From Sodiomyces alkalinus F11 (taxonomy: Eukaryota > Ascomycota > Sordariomycetes > Glomerellales > Plectosphaerellaceae): 64,000 nucleotides of DNA. The stretch is from assembly GCF_003711515.1 (NCBI RefSeq), contig NW_021167088.1, positions 1,657,237-1,721,236 of the forward strand, read 5' to 3'. Below are positions 10,971 to 21,532 of this stretch, piece after piece. The notes under the pieces are model-generated. The model did not search any database, was not told the origin of the DNA, and worked only from the letters and a program-made list of their open reading frames with translations. Made by a program: the position numbers and the translations under genes. Position 1 is the first letter of the stretch. Every line of letters begins with the position of its first letter.

Positions 10971-11525
10971 TAATGCCCGATAATCCTACGGATATCCACC
11001 TTCTGTGCCTGACCGCTTATTCGGCCGTTAGGTTGTTTAACCCCGAGGGAGGTGCGACACCTTCCGTGCCCAAACACGTAATCGGCAGTCAGGTTGTTCC
11101 ACACCGAGGGAGGTCTGTGCGACAAAAACCACGGTCCGTTCAAAACATCCTCTATGGGCGAAAACCGTTATCGATAACGCTGTTGCTGTGGAGATTGCTT
11201 GTCGCCTTGCGCATAAGGCATCCATGCAGCTTGGGAGCGCTAGCGCAGGTACATGGCTGGGAAAGCTACCTCGCCTTGCTCTTACGGAAAAACAGCGACT
11301 CCCGTACAAAAGCAACATCCGGATAAGTCGCCCACCTCTACCTCTCCCTCCTCCTACGCCACTTCACCCATCCACCACCGTTTCAACTCCAGGCAATTCG
11401 CTTCAATTCAATTCAGTTCAGTTTCTTACGAATCACCTTGTTAGAATATACGACAGATCCTATCCAATTCCTCGATAACGTCCCCCGAGGTCCAGCTTCA
11501 TCTTCCAGACAAGCTTTCGCCCACC
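10971..11525. other. Boundary DNA and 5' region of the BTB gene
   Basis: About 555 bp of non-RIPed DNA between the transposon block and the BTB start codon. It contains two similar 30-bp pieces (GGTTGTTTAACCCCGAGGGA at 11031 and GGTTGTTCCACACCGAGGGA at 11091) and a pyrimidine-rich stretch at 11335-11420, common just upstream of fungal transcription starts. Overlapping short frames on both strands look spurious. Confidence 0.5.
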
Positions 11526-12631
11526 ATGGCCGACGACCGCAGCGCCGTCGAAATCGTCGAAGGACGTCCCTCCCAGCCGGCCACCACCGGCGACGACGTT
11601 GAGATGGAGGGCACCACCATCGTTCCCGGCGATGACACCGTCGGAGAGTCCGCGAAGGACGGTGAAGCTGAAGGGGCCGCCGCCGAGAAGCAGGACGACA
11701 AGGCCCCCGAACCTCGCGCCACCTTCCTGAACTACCTTACCAGTCCCGTCGTCACCTTGCTCGTCGGTCAGGACGGCACCGAAACCATCTTGACAGCCCA
11801 CCAGGCCCTCTTGGCCAAGAGCCCTTTCTTCAAGGAGGCGTGTGCGCAGTTTAGCGATGATGGAAGTGTACGTCGACATATCTTTTCTTTTCTTTTTTCT
11901 TTCCCTCTCTTTGACTTAGCCCATTCAAACAATGCATCGAAAATATCATCTCTGATGTGTTTCTACCGTAGCCCCGCCAAATCGAACTTTCCAACGAAAA
12001 CACCGAAGCCGTAGGCAGCTTCCTCGAATACCTCTACACGGGCGAGTACTTCCCCCGCAAGCTCTCCGGGCAGCGCGTCCTCGAGGAGGACCCCTCCATG
12101 CCCAGCGTCGACGACACAGGCGATCAGCTTCTCAAGCACGCCCGCGTCTACACCCTCGCCGACAAGTACGGCGTCTCCGGCCTCAAGCTCCTCTCCAGCT
12201 CCAAGATCCACTGCGTCAACTCCACCGCCAAGGGCGAGATCGCCTACGCCCGCTACGTGTACCAGTACACCAGCCCCGACGACACCACCGTGCGCGCCCC
12301 CATCGCCAGCTTCTGGGCCGCGCGCTCCCATACGCTCCGCGCCGAGGCCGAGGACGAGTTCAAGTCGTTGTGCTTGGAGTTTCCCCAGTTTGGTTACGAT
12401 GTTCTCAGTGCGTTCTTGTTCCGTTTTGCATTTTTCGCCCCCCCCCCCCGGCCGTTTATCTCTGGATTTTCCGTCGTCTGGAAACATCGCTGACTTTTTT
12501 TCTTTCTGCCAACAGCACGGGTCCTCGACGAGAAGCTCAAGCGCGAGAGGACAGAGAAGATGCACCCTGCCGCGGGTCCCGCCAGCGGAAGGAAGAGGGC
12601 ACGACACAGCAACGTGTCATCCAGGGACTAG
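11526..12631 (+). CDS. BTB/POZ domain protein
   Basis: Three exons: 11526-11867, 11972-12407 and 12516-12631, giving about 297 residues; both introns have GT..AG ends and keep frame. The start ACCATGGCC is a strong fungal context. After an acidic, disordered 70-residue leader comes a BTB/POZ fold: VVTLLVGQDGTETILTAHQ, LLAKSPFFKEA, then after intron 1 RQIELSNENTEAVGSFLEYL and YTGEY, and LADKYGVSGLKLLSSSKI. The C-terminus is short and basic (KLKRERTEK, GRKRARH). BTB domains dimerise and often bring substrates to Cullin-3 ubiquitin ligases. With no Kelch or zinc-finger partner here, the specific role is unknown. The domain call is firm. Confidence 0.85.
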
Positions 12632-12946
12632 ACTTAGACTTCTATGGTGCCCTTTCGCTACTGCTGCTACTCCTGTATAACTGCATATGGTGGGCGTCAG
12701 GAGGGATTCTCCGGGCCATGGTCAGTTTCGCATTTCGCGTGGGAGTCGAGGCTTGTTCGGGTTATGTGTGGGAATGGATTAGGGCCATGACCTACACACC
12801 GCTGCTTGGGTTGGACGGTGCTTGGTACTGTACAGAAATTTTGCTCTTCCTCTCTTGAACAGACAAACAGGTAAATGGAGAGGAGAAAACAACAAGACGA
12901 ATTCATCGAGTGCCTCAGAAACAGTCATTTCTCAACCTCCACAACC
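12632..12946. other. Short intergenic gap between BTB and RING-like genes
   Basis: 315 bp that must hold the 3' UTR of the BTB gene and the promoter and 5' UTR of the next. An in-frame ATG at 12875 would extend the downstream protein by 24 residues; no other signal is seen. Confidence 0.4.
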
Positions 12947-14770
12947 ATGGCCGATGAAAGTGACCAAGATGTCGAGGTCATCAACCGCTACAAAGCCAAC
13001 GTCTCCGGCTTCACGATCGAGCAGATCTCGAAGAGTCTGCTTGCCAACTACTGGCCCGAGGAACAAATACGGTACTGGCACGCCCTTTTCGTCCAGTTAC
13101 TGCGAATGACGGCTATAGCGACGAAGCTCCCGGAAAGCGTTTCAACCTGGGATTTTCACATGACCACCATCACCGCCCTGTTTGGAAAGACTCCTTGCTG
13201 TATGAGATGGGCTGACTTAGGATTCACGGACTATGCCGTGCAGTTCGAGAGTGCCCTGCATTATGGGGACATCCACCGTAACCGGCCTGTCCCCGTTGCT
13301 GACGACATGGGAAGGATCGGGAGCGTTTGCAACTCGGGGGATAAAGATAACTCTCAAGTCGTTGCTCGCGTCGACATCGACGCTGTCGGGAGCGGCTCTT
13401 ATGGCGAAGCCCCCTCGGGGAGCGGTCGCAACAAAGACGAAGAAACGGCCACCAACATCGAAGGGTCCTGCTATTGGCCCCAAGTTGCTCAGCAGCTCAA
13501 GAGCCTCTATGATGACGACTGGGAGAATGTGAAAATGGATTGCCCGGTTTGCTGGCGCCCTCTTGCCATCACGGGAGAATTCCACGACCAGGGCCGCGTT
13601 ACCCGAGAAGCCGTGGCCCGGGCTGCCCAGATACACGCCTGCCCCGATGCACAACATGAGGTCGGTATCATCCTGCCCTGCCAGCACATCATGGGCCTTC
13701 GTTGCTTTCTTGACATGATCAATACCCCGACTCCCGAGGCAGATGCCAATTTCGACACGGAATGGAACGAGGCCGTTGATAGTGACACCGAAATGAATTC
13801 TGGGGAGCACGAAGACGGCAGTCGAGAGGCTGAAGAGGGACGAGTTGATGACATCAATGAAGGCGATGGCAGTCAAGAGACTGAAGAAGGACGAGTCGAG
13901 AACAACAATGATAACAATAACGGCGATGATGATGAGGAAGATGACGACGGTGATGACGACAATCAGGATCAAGAGGGCGGCGATAACAACGGGGCCACCA
14001 CTGAACACATCGGCGCTCAGTGGAAGTGTCCCTTTTGCCGTTTTGTGTCAAAGCACGATGACGAAAAGGGCTACGGCGACGAGGTGCCGATCCCGAAGAA
14101 CGCGGCTGCTCTTCATGCCCTCCAGGCGGCGATGACTTCCGAACGTGAGGGCGCTGCCGGCGAAGCCGAGGTGGAGACACAGACGGACAGTGGACATCAA
14201 TCTCGTCAATCTCATCACATGCAGTGTCTTCACCCTCGCTGCGACCACTGTCGCTGGAACAAACTGACCAGTTGGGTCACTGAGCTGCGTTTCATCATAT
14301 CTCTTCGCGAAGTGACCCGAGGCATGGGCAACCACGAAACGGCGCGTGAGTCCCAACTCGGTGAATGGGGACTAAGGGGTCGGAATGGGGCCCATGGAGG
14401 TAAACAGCAGCAACCGCGACGTCTTCTAGTGGGTACTAAGCTCGACTTTTACGAGCGCGCAAGCTACACTTCTCATGAAGAGTTCTTCGCTTGGGTGAAA
14501 AGCATGGTCCGGGCTTACATGGAGCTTATGGGTTTGCTGATGAAGCGGGAGGGGAGTCACACGGCGAGGACTTGGGCTTCGGTCAAGCTGCCTTCACTGG
14601 ATGAGGTTCCTATTATTCGGGATGTGTTGGGTGCTTTCCCTCCCAGCAAGAACAATTCTTCCGAGACGAATGTCGGGGAGAGAAGGACCTATGAAGACCG
14701 TACACGACGTGCGGTTGTACGGATTCTGACGAGGAGTAGGCTGAGTGGCTGTAGGGGTAATGACATCTAG
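12947..14770 (+). CDS. RING-like zinc-binding protein with acidic insertion
   Basis: Single exon, 607 residues from ATG 12947 (ACCATGGCC, a much better context than the in-frame ATG at 12875). Zinc ligands are arranged as in a RING but stretched: MDCPVCW near residue 200, HACPDAQH, ILPCQHIMGLRC near 245, then a very acidic Asn/Asp/Glu insertion of about 100 residues, and WKCPFCRF. Another Cys/His group (QCLHPRCDHC) follows. The acidic part holds a 17-residue imperfect tandem repeat (51 bp, around 13811-13912). RING proteins are usually E3 ubiquitin ligases, but this spacing is unusual and activity is inferred only. The next gene downstream has the same PCxH..C core. Confidence 0.7.
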   Translation: MADESDQDVEVINRYKANVSGFTIEQISKSLLANYWPEEQIRYWHALFVQLLRMTAIATKLPESVSTWDFHMTTITALFGKTPCCMRWADLGFTDYAVQFESALHYGDIHRNRPVPVADDMGRIGSVCNSGDKDNSQVVARVDIDAVGSGSYGEAPSGSGRNKDEETATNIEGSCYWPQVAQQLKSLYDDDWENVKMDCPVCWRPLAITGEFHDQGRVTREAVARAAQIHACPDAQHEVGIILPCQHIMGLRCFLDMINTPTPEADANFDTEWNEAVDSDTEMNSGEHEDGSREAEEGRVDDINEGDGSQETEEGRVENNNDNNNGDDDEEDDDGDDDNQDQEGGDNNGATTEHIGAQWKCPFCRFVSKHDDEKGYGDEVPIPKNAAALHALQAAMTSEREGAAGEAEVETQTDSGHQSRQSHHMQCLHPRCDHCRWNKLTSWVTELRFIISLREVTRGMGNHETARESQLGEWGLRGRNGAHGGKQQQPRRLLVGTKLDFYERASYTSHEEFFAWVKSMVRAYMELMGLLMKREGSHTARTWASVKLPSLDEVPIIRDVLGAFPPSKNNSSETNVGERRTYEDRTRRAVVRILTRSRLSGCRGNDI

Positions 14771-15873
14771 CCATGGGCTCGTTCTTCCATAGGTGATATA
14801 TAGTATACGAGGGATCCCGATCTCAGAGGGCAGATGTCTAGCGTCCTGATAGGGATGAATCTAAGCTCAGAAAGTAAATTCTTTGCAGAACTGTAAACTG
14901 ATTTCAGAGAACTCAGGTCAGAATACACAAAAGAATCAAACTGACTAGATCGGTTCATAGAAGCATGGTTCAGTTTCCTTCCCCAACCGAAGCACTTGTC
15001 ACGAGTGAAGAAGAAAGAGAAATACAAAAGGAGAGTGTTATGTCTCCTAAGTACGTGCATAGTATCTTTTTAAAGGCCTAGCCTATATAAAAAGCTTCGC
15101 GGTAGGAGCGAGGGATATACTGTATATAAAAGGGAGGAACTGCCTATAGCCTCCTACTGTATACTCCTTTATTACTAAATCATTATCGGACAAGCTTAAC
15201 CCTTTAACTAAATGAAACTTCTATCTTAATAAGCAAATAGGACTATAGGAGTCAAGGATAGTATCGTCCGCTGACTTCTTTGTCTCTAGGTTATCACCCC
15301 TGATAACTTTGAATCTGCCCCCAGCAATATACTTCTGCTTCTTGAGTATTGGTGTTATTTTGTATCTGCTTTACTTTATTTCCTTTTCTTTTCTCGCTGT
15401 CTTACGTACACTTTGCTCTTTTATTAAAAAGAACAGTCGGGGGAGGTTTGTCTTTGCGAAGTCCCATCTCTCCCCCGAGTCTGAGTCTGTCTTCATAACA
15501 AAGGTTCTTAGTTCCAATGCTTTGTTCGCAATAAATGGCCCCTAGGTTCGAGGCGGCATACTATCTTTCTTCATTGTTCGTCTTGCTTTATAAGTTACAA
15601 CCGTGATAATTAGTTCTTTGTTGACAAGAATCAATGAATTGTTCTCCGATTATCTTTGATGTTCACTTGATCAGTATCACTGACCAGATACAGAACAATA
15701 GTTCTACTTTGCGACCATTTTTAGGAATGGAGTATATATTCGTCGCTATCTGGATGGCTTCATGGAAACATCTCATCAGTCATCAAACACAGAAGAAACC
15801 AACTAGTAAGTGTCCCCAGTTTACAACTTGCTAACAATATTCCCAAACTCGAAACAGACTTTACTCCAACACA
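14771..15873. other. Intergenic region with a small RIP-like relic
   Basis: 1.1 kb between the two RING-like genes. About 15062-15260 has transposon-like composition (CpA/TpG-poor, AGCCTATATAAAAAGCTTC) and may be a short repeat relic. The remainder, including frames at 15309-15545 and 15634-15834, has no domain or codon pattern that supports a gene and probably holds the promoter and leader of the next gene. Confidence 0.45.
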
Positions 15874-17043
15874 ATGGCCGAGCAACTTCTCGAAGCCGAC
15901 GCGAGCTGGTTCCCGTCCCTTCGGCCCATCCTGGCCAGCAACCCCGACTTATTGAGCATCCTCGTCCTGGTCTGTAGATGTTGCGACCGCGAAATGAGGC
16001 CTCTGCACTTGGCTCTGCCTCCGGTCGTCGACCTCAAGCAGTGGGCCTACAACGGCCTATCCGCCATAGGGGATGCCACCCCCCCGGACGAAAGAGAGCA
16101 GGTCGGGCTGCTGCCCACCATCCTCCCCTGCGGGCATATCGTCTGCCGCAAGTGCCTCTACCAAGACAGCCAGTTCGACGAAGAATTCCTTGACCAGAGG
16201 ATCAACACTGACACCTTCGCCGACATCTCCGAAGATCAGGAGGAACAGGAGAACTTCGCCCTGGCCTGCGACATGCTGATCCGCGAGGAGAACCTGCAGG
16301 AAGAGATCATCAGCCGCGACGAGGTCCTCAATGAATGCCTCGCCTCGGGAGCAGCAACGGTCGAAGAGTACGAGGCCATGAAGCAGACCTGTCCCGTCGA
16401 CGGCTGCCGCACCTGCAGCGGCGCCCTGAGCTACTGCCTCACCGACTGCACCTCCTGGATGGAGGGCGTACCCTTCCCCACCACGGAGGAAGAGCTTGCC
16501 AACGTCCCCCTAACCCGGCCGGAGGGGCAGTACGTCTTCGCCAACGCCTTCGCCCTGCGCCCGACCCATTACCCCCGGGACACCTTCGCCGTAACCTGGA
16601 TCGCGGATATGTGCCACCGCTGCCGCGCCGTGCGGGAGATCGCCCGCCACATGTACGCCTGGAACGCGACGCACCACCCCAGTGAGCGCATCTCTATCTG
16701 TTTCGTCACCGACCCGGGCGTGCGTGCAGAGTACGAGGAGGACCCGCGCTTCGAGACCCTCCGGGCCCTGTCGGACTGGATGACGGAGAGTTACCATGCC
16801 AAAGTGAGGGCGACGCCGTGGAACGTTCCTCCCGGCGGCGCTGTGCCCTGCCATGCCCGTTTCGTGGCCCGCCAGATTGATAGGCCTTGCATTTGTACCA
16901 TTGCTGACGATACGTGGGTAGAGGGGGTGACACCTTGCGATGTCTTCAAAGAGCACTGGATTTGGGGTGACGCCGTGTTTGATGGGTGGATGACTTGCCA
17001 GAACTACGTATCCAGGGCGAGGGATATGGGACTCGTTCCCTGA
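15874..17043 (+). CDS. RING-like zinc-binding protein
   Basis: Single exon, 389 residues, start ACAATGGCC. The N-terminal half has VCRCCDREMRPL (residues about 33-44), LPCGHIVCRKCLYQD (about 84-98), an 80-residue Glu/Asp-rich spacer, and CPVDGCRTC near 172. Together these look like a RING with its last ligand pair displaced. The C-terminal half has further paired cysteines (MCHRC, TPCDVF) and no recognised domain. It shares the ILPC.HI...C core and overall plan with the gene at 12947-14770, suggesting distant tandem paralogues. E3 ligase activity is a possibility, not shown. Strong GC-rich codon bias supports a real gene. Confidence 0.7.
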   Translation: MAEQLLEADASWFPSLRPILASNPDLLSILVLVCRCCDREMRPLHLALPPVVDLKQWAYNGLSAIGDATPPDEREQVGLLPTILPCGHIVCRKCLYQDSQFDEEFLDQRINTDTFADISEDQEEQENFALACDMLIREENLQEEIISRDEVLNECLASGAATVEEYEAMKQTCPVDGCRTCSGALSYCLTDCTSWMEGVPFPTTEEELANVPLTRPEGQYVFANAFALRPTHYPRDTFAVTWIADMCHRCRAVREIARHMYAWNATHHPSERISICFVTDPGVRAEYEEDPRFETLRALSDWMTESYHAKVRATPWNVPPGGAVPCHARFVARQIDRPCICTIADDTWVEGVTPCDVFKEHWIWGDAVFDGWMTCQNYVSRARDMGLVP

Positions 17044-19610
17044 GGACTGAACTGAGTGAGAACCGAGTGAGAGTCTCTCAAATTTGTGCCAAGCACGATG
17101 ACCGAGGTAAGTTCCTTCTGTTATGATTGCACTACTGACGGATAAGAAGATTTGGTCACCAACCCAAGGTACATTCGATGTCTGAGAAGAGAGAAGTTAC
17201 GGATACATGTAAGGTAAGTCAAGGTACGGAAGGCAGGCAGGCAGGTTAGGTAAGTACCTTAAACGTGAGAAGAGAGAAAGAGCCACTGGAAAGGAATAAT
17301 TAACATACAGACTTCTCTTGCCAAGGTTCATGTTGATAATATTATTCTGAATAATTGCATCTTTCTTCTTTCAATATACATGACTCTACACTCCTTACGC
17401 AGTAACTGCGGCCCAAAGCACCTATCTCTTCTATGTGCCATGTAAATGATGCAAGTAACCAACTCAGATTCATCAAAGTAGCTGAGCCTATGAAGATATG
17501 AATTTACTTGAGATCTTCTCTTCTGCGTATTTACGCATTCACATACCTAAAGCCCTGTCAGTTTATCTGCCTGCTTATATGTCCTAACCGAGTACGGATA
17601 TGACGCCAGGGCTTCTGCCATGTAACGTGTGTAAAAGCACTCCTTGTCAATTGTTACTTCGTTCATTTCCTGTTTGGCCTTCTGCCGAGAATCAAGATTG
17701 TGACCACTTACAAGCTACATACCTACTGCAAGCAACGTCGCCAATTACGATTAACTCATATGCCGGGGCCCAGAGCTGCAGCCAAACGCAGGGAGAGTAA
17801 CCCTCCGACCCCGGCAACCAGGGACTTTTGTCTAATACGCATATCAAGTGGCCAACGGGATTGCAGTGTGCCTCCGTCGTCACTCATAGACGGGACAGTC
17901 TACAGAACAGAGTCAACAGACAGTCCACAGACTACAGTGTCGTCTTTGGAAGACGAGGGTGGCGGTTGTCTCAGACATTGATATCGACTGATACGAATAC
18001 GAAAATGCCCATGCAAGTCATCACATCCTGTCTTAAGGCTGGCTGGTGGTACAAAGCGTGGTCCACTCGTGCGTCCACCCTGATCGGGACATGGACTCGG
18101 GGTCCGGCCCCACACACCCTGTGTGGGTCAGGCCGGCCCGACACTCTAACTGCCGGGTTACTAAATTGGTACGTAACTAGGCCTTGGCAAGAATGTACGA
18201 GGTACTCCCAAGCGAGTTCTAGTGTACAGTACGCCAATCTTTTTGAAGCAGACGAGGACTTTGGGCTCGGCGTCCTCGGTTTCATCATCTTTCATGTAAG
18301 ATATTGGATGGCGGAACTTAACTCCGTGGTCCCCAGTCCAGAGGGTGATCATCTGAAACTGATCGGCGACCCTATCTTGGTCTCAACAAAGTACATATGG
18401 GGGACCCTTTCGCCTCCAGCAAGGGTCCAACGACATCGTTCAACAGTATGAGTATGATAAGTTGCCAGAGAGACGAACCCAGATGACGCAAGTCGGGTCC
18501 CAAACCAAGCCCAATGTGAGGAAATTCTGTTAAAGATGGTCGGGAGGCTGATTACACCTAGGCGCACTGTCTTCAAGGAGAAGGATAGGGATTCCCGTAC
18601 CGGGCTGGGGGTGGGTTGGATTTCTTGATTTAAAGGGATTGAACTTACCATTCCTCCGTACACGACCAATGTGAGTGACATGGCACTTCTGCAACCAAGA
18701 CGGTAAAGTGGACAGTAATTGATGAAACTCCAGACATGGACACTATCGGGGATGAAGAACGACCCGGCATTTGGAGCATTTCCTTTTCCTTTACCCCCCC
18801 TTTTCCCCCTCCTTTTTAAAAGAAATTTTGTGGTCTCTCTGGTCAACCAGTGAGGCTGTCTTATAACGAATCCCCTCAGATGGTGGAATTCCAGTGCGAA
18901 TTCCAGGACTACGCATCGAGTTGACTTAAAAAAGCACGCCCAATTCATCACCATCTAGGTCTATATGCCAATGCGGGTCAAGCCACTAGTCGGGATGATG
19001 GTTTGGAACAAGCATAGGGTAAGCTAGAGGAGGTAAAAGAACACCCGGGCCGTTTAGGGGTCATCTAAGACAGTCCCAACGGCAGTTTGGCGGACTCAAG
19101 ATGGAGTAAAACCCTCTCTGATCCCCAACGTAAAGGGAAAAGAAAGGGATGGATAGGTTGTCTATGGCTTGCATCTAGTACTTCAACTGCATATCATGCT
19201 CGAGTACGGTAACTGAAACATCAGTGATTGTCAGCCCATTGCGGATGTGACGCAGAATCCATATGCCAATTCGCTGAGGAGATCCCATAGATTTTGTCAC
19301 ATATGATATCTCTAAATGCATGTTACGCAGTCATTAGCCAACACTTGAACTTATAGAAGTGTTTCTTCGTTCCTTGACATACATGACAACACAGGCGCCG
19401 AAGAGGTATCTGCGCTTGAATGTGTACACTCAACACGAGAAGAAACCACCCCTATCATGGAGATAACTAGACCGGCTGCATGGTTCTCGTCAGTATAACA
19501 ACCGATAAAGAATCCTTCACCTGGCAGATACTCCATCGTCTGAGACCGTTGTATGAAGTTCCTCAGCGCTCGGCCAAATCCTTCCAGGCCTCAGGGGTCC
19601 CTAAAAGCCG

Positions 19611-19706
19611 TGCCATTCCATCCATTGCCGTGGACTTGGTAGAATCATTCCAGCATGCCATTCCATCCATTGCCGTGGACTTGGTAGAATCATTCCAGCA
19701 TGCCAT
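19611..19706. repeat. 45-bp perfect tandem duplication
   Basis: Two back-to-back identical copies, 19611-19655 and 19656-19700, each starting TGCCATTCCATCCATTGCCG, followed by a partial third TGCCAT. The length is divisible by three and lies inside a small open frame (19480-19728), but no gene is otherwise supported there. The perfect identity implies a recent slippage or duplication. Confidence 0.9.
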
Positions 19707-20043
19707 CATGTACGCAGCTAATGACTAAGGCGAGACATTTATGAGCCGGCCGTTGTGGACGTGGTCTCTTGTCTATGGTCACAGAACTTGTCAGAGTAGG
19801 CCGCCACTCTGCAACATTCGTCAAGGGCCACCGACAATCTGAATCACACACAGTGTGCTTTTACGTTCGGTGAGCTGATGTTTCAATCGGGCTTCTTGAG
19901 GCTATCTCGACTACTTGTGGCAGAACTGAGAGCTGGAGCTTTTGCGTATAATGGCTAATTTTCAGATACTCCCTCGTCATCTCTTGTATAATGATAGAAA
20001 CTACCTGTACAGAGGCAGGAAACATAAAATTGGATCCGAGCAT

Positions 20044-20051
20044 TATAAATA
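20044..20051 (+). promoter_or_regulatory. TATA box
   Basis: TATAAATA, 99 bp upstream of the ATG at 20150. Transcription from it would begin about 30 bp downstream, so the in-frame upstream ATG at 19991 cannot be the start. Confidence 0.5.
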
Positions 20052-20149
20052 GGCAGTATGCCGCATTGGCTTTGGAGTGTTCTCTATCTCTTCATGCAGC
20101 ACCTCAGACATATATCGATCCACATCTAGTTGATTCTCGAATTCCAATC

Positions 20150-21532
20150 ATGGCATCCTCTCGACTTAATCTCAAAGAACGCGAGCAGAACCTCGATACC
20201 GACCTACAAAAATGCCTGGACACTTTCGAAGAAAAGTCTGATGCGAATCTCCATCAGCCGTCGTATATACAGGCCATGAAAGACGGACTGCGGCTTCTCA
20301 TGCGCCGCCACGACTCGAAACTCGTCTCCCAAACCTGGCGCGACTGCATTGCGTATTGTCGAGCTGCCATTATGGCACCAAAGGACCATCCCTCGAGGGC
20401 ATCCGCTCCTTGGGTTCGATCATGCTCCGAGCTTCAAAGGGAGCTCCTAAGCAAGTACGGACCCGAAATCATTGAAGCCGCACGCGCCGGCTGCGCTGCC
20501 CTCATCAATGACCGCTTCGAGGGTCAACCTCACAAGATCCCGCACATCGACAAGAAGCGGAGTTTCCTCAGTAACTGGCATGGTCAACCCGTTGGCGACT
20601 CTCTCCTTCCGCAACGAAATATCCTTGCGACTGCCGCCTACGAGGCTGGTGCCCTACCCTGCCACCTGGCTATGTTAGCCTGGGGTACTCCTGAGCAAGC
20701 CGCTAGACTATCCTTCATCTCCCACGTCCCCATTTGCGACGACTATGCCAGCTTCACGGAGTCAGACTACGAGGCCCGCATCAGGCATGCTGCACTCGCC
20801 GTTGGGGCAGCATATGCCTTTGGAGGCTGGGCGGCGGAGGCCATTATCGACGGGAGCATGCTTCAAGCCACAGGCACCGGCACGGGTTTGGGAACCGGAG
20901 AGGCCGGTTTGATTGAGGGCGTCATGTCCTGGCGAGCTGTAAACGGCGCCACGGTGCCCTACACCAGCTACCTTTTCGGGAAGGGCACTCTGGCCGAAGG
21001 GCTGATCGCGCCGCAGGTCTTCACGGCAGTACACGACCTATTCGACTGGCGTAGTGACACGGCTGCTCGAAACCATGAGAACGGTGTCACGGGTGTCTAT
21101 GGCGTATTGGGGGTGGAAGATCCATTCCACGTCTACCTGGAAGCTATCCTCGAGACGGCCACATTATACCCGGTGCATGCTACGTGGACTACCGGCGCCA
21201 TGACGGTGGGCCACTACACAGCAGCGCGCTATGGCACCTACGACTACCGTGGCAAGCACGATTCCTGCTGCGATAATTGTGTCAGGCTCCTTCGGGAAGC
21301 CACGGCGCGGGCCAATCTCGCCTGGAAGCCTGAAATCCCTCCCCGGTCGTTTGCCGAGGGCCATGAGTACCGCAACCTGTTGAAGAGACAGATTGATCAG
21401 TACGAGCAACATGACATGGTACAGAAAGGGCTTAGTTGGTTTCAACATCTTGTGGTCACTGGCGAGATTTGGATATTCGACCTCCTGAGGGAGGGGGTTG
21501 AGCCCATAGACGTCGAGGCCTATTGGGTTTAG
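20150..21532 (+). CDS. Protein of unknown function, faint terpenoid-synthase-like motifs
   Basis: Single exon of 460 residues, starting at the ATG in AATCATGGCA downstream of a TATA box. Mostly helical-looking sequence without signal peptide or membrane segment. Two acidic motifs stand out: ICDDYASFTESD near residues 196-206 and HDLFDWRSDTAARNHEN at 295-311. They are reminiscent of the metal-binding DDxxD and NSE motifs of class I terpenoid synthases. The distance between them (about 100 residues) is shorter than usual, so the link is speculative. A late cluster CCDNC (near 380) could bind metal. Codon use is normal for the region. No biosynthetic neighbours are present. Confidence 0.65.
   Translation: MASSRLNLKEREQNLDTDLQKCLDTFEEKSDANLHQPSYIQAMKDGLRLLMRRHDSKLVSQTWRDCIAYCRAAIMAPKDHPSRASAPWVRSCSELQRELLSKYGPEIIEAARAGCAALINDRFEGQPHKIPHIDKKRSFLSNWHGQPVGDSLLPQRNILATAAYEAGALPCHLAMLAWGTPEQAARLSFISHVPICDDYASFTESDYEARIRHAALAVGAAYAFGGWAAEAIIDGSMLQATGTGTGLGTGEAGLIEGVMSWRAVNGATVPYTSYLFGKGTLAEGLIAPQVFTAVHDLFDWRSDTAARNHENGVTGVYGVLGVEDPFHVYLEAILETATLYPVHATWTTGAMTVGHYTAARYGTYDYRGKHDSCCDNCVRLLREATARANLAWKPEIPPRSFAEGHEYRNLLKRQIDQYEQHDMVQKGLSWFQHLVVTGEIWIFDLLREGVEPIDVEAYWV

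Larger units (their letters stand above)
17044..20149. other. Long gene-poor region
   Basis: 3.1 kb with normal dinucleotide content but no frame that shows coding character; frames at 17828-18451 and 18349-18954 have no recognisable domains and overlap on opposite strands. It includes a 45-bp tandem duplication (19611-19706) and, at the right end, the promoter of the next gene. Confidence 0.5.

Noticed and set aside
15309..15834. Two short frames upstream of the second RING-like gene
   Set aside because: AT-rich, no domain, no codon bias; probably promoter and leader sequence.
20150..21532. Firm annotation as a terpenoid synthase
   Set aside because: Motif spacing is off and no other conserved block was recognised; kept only as a hypothesis.
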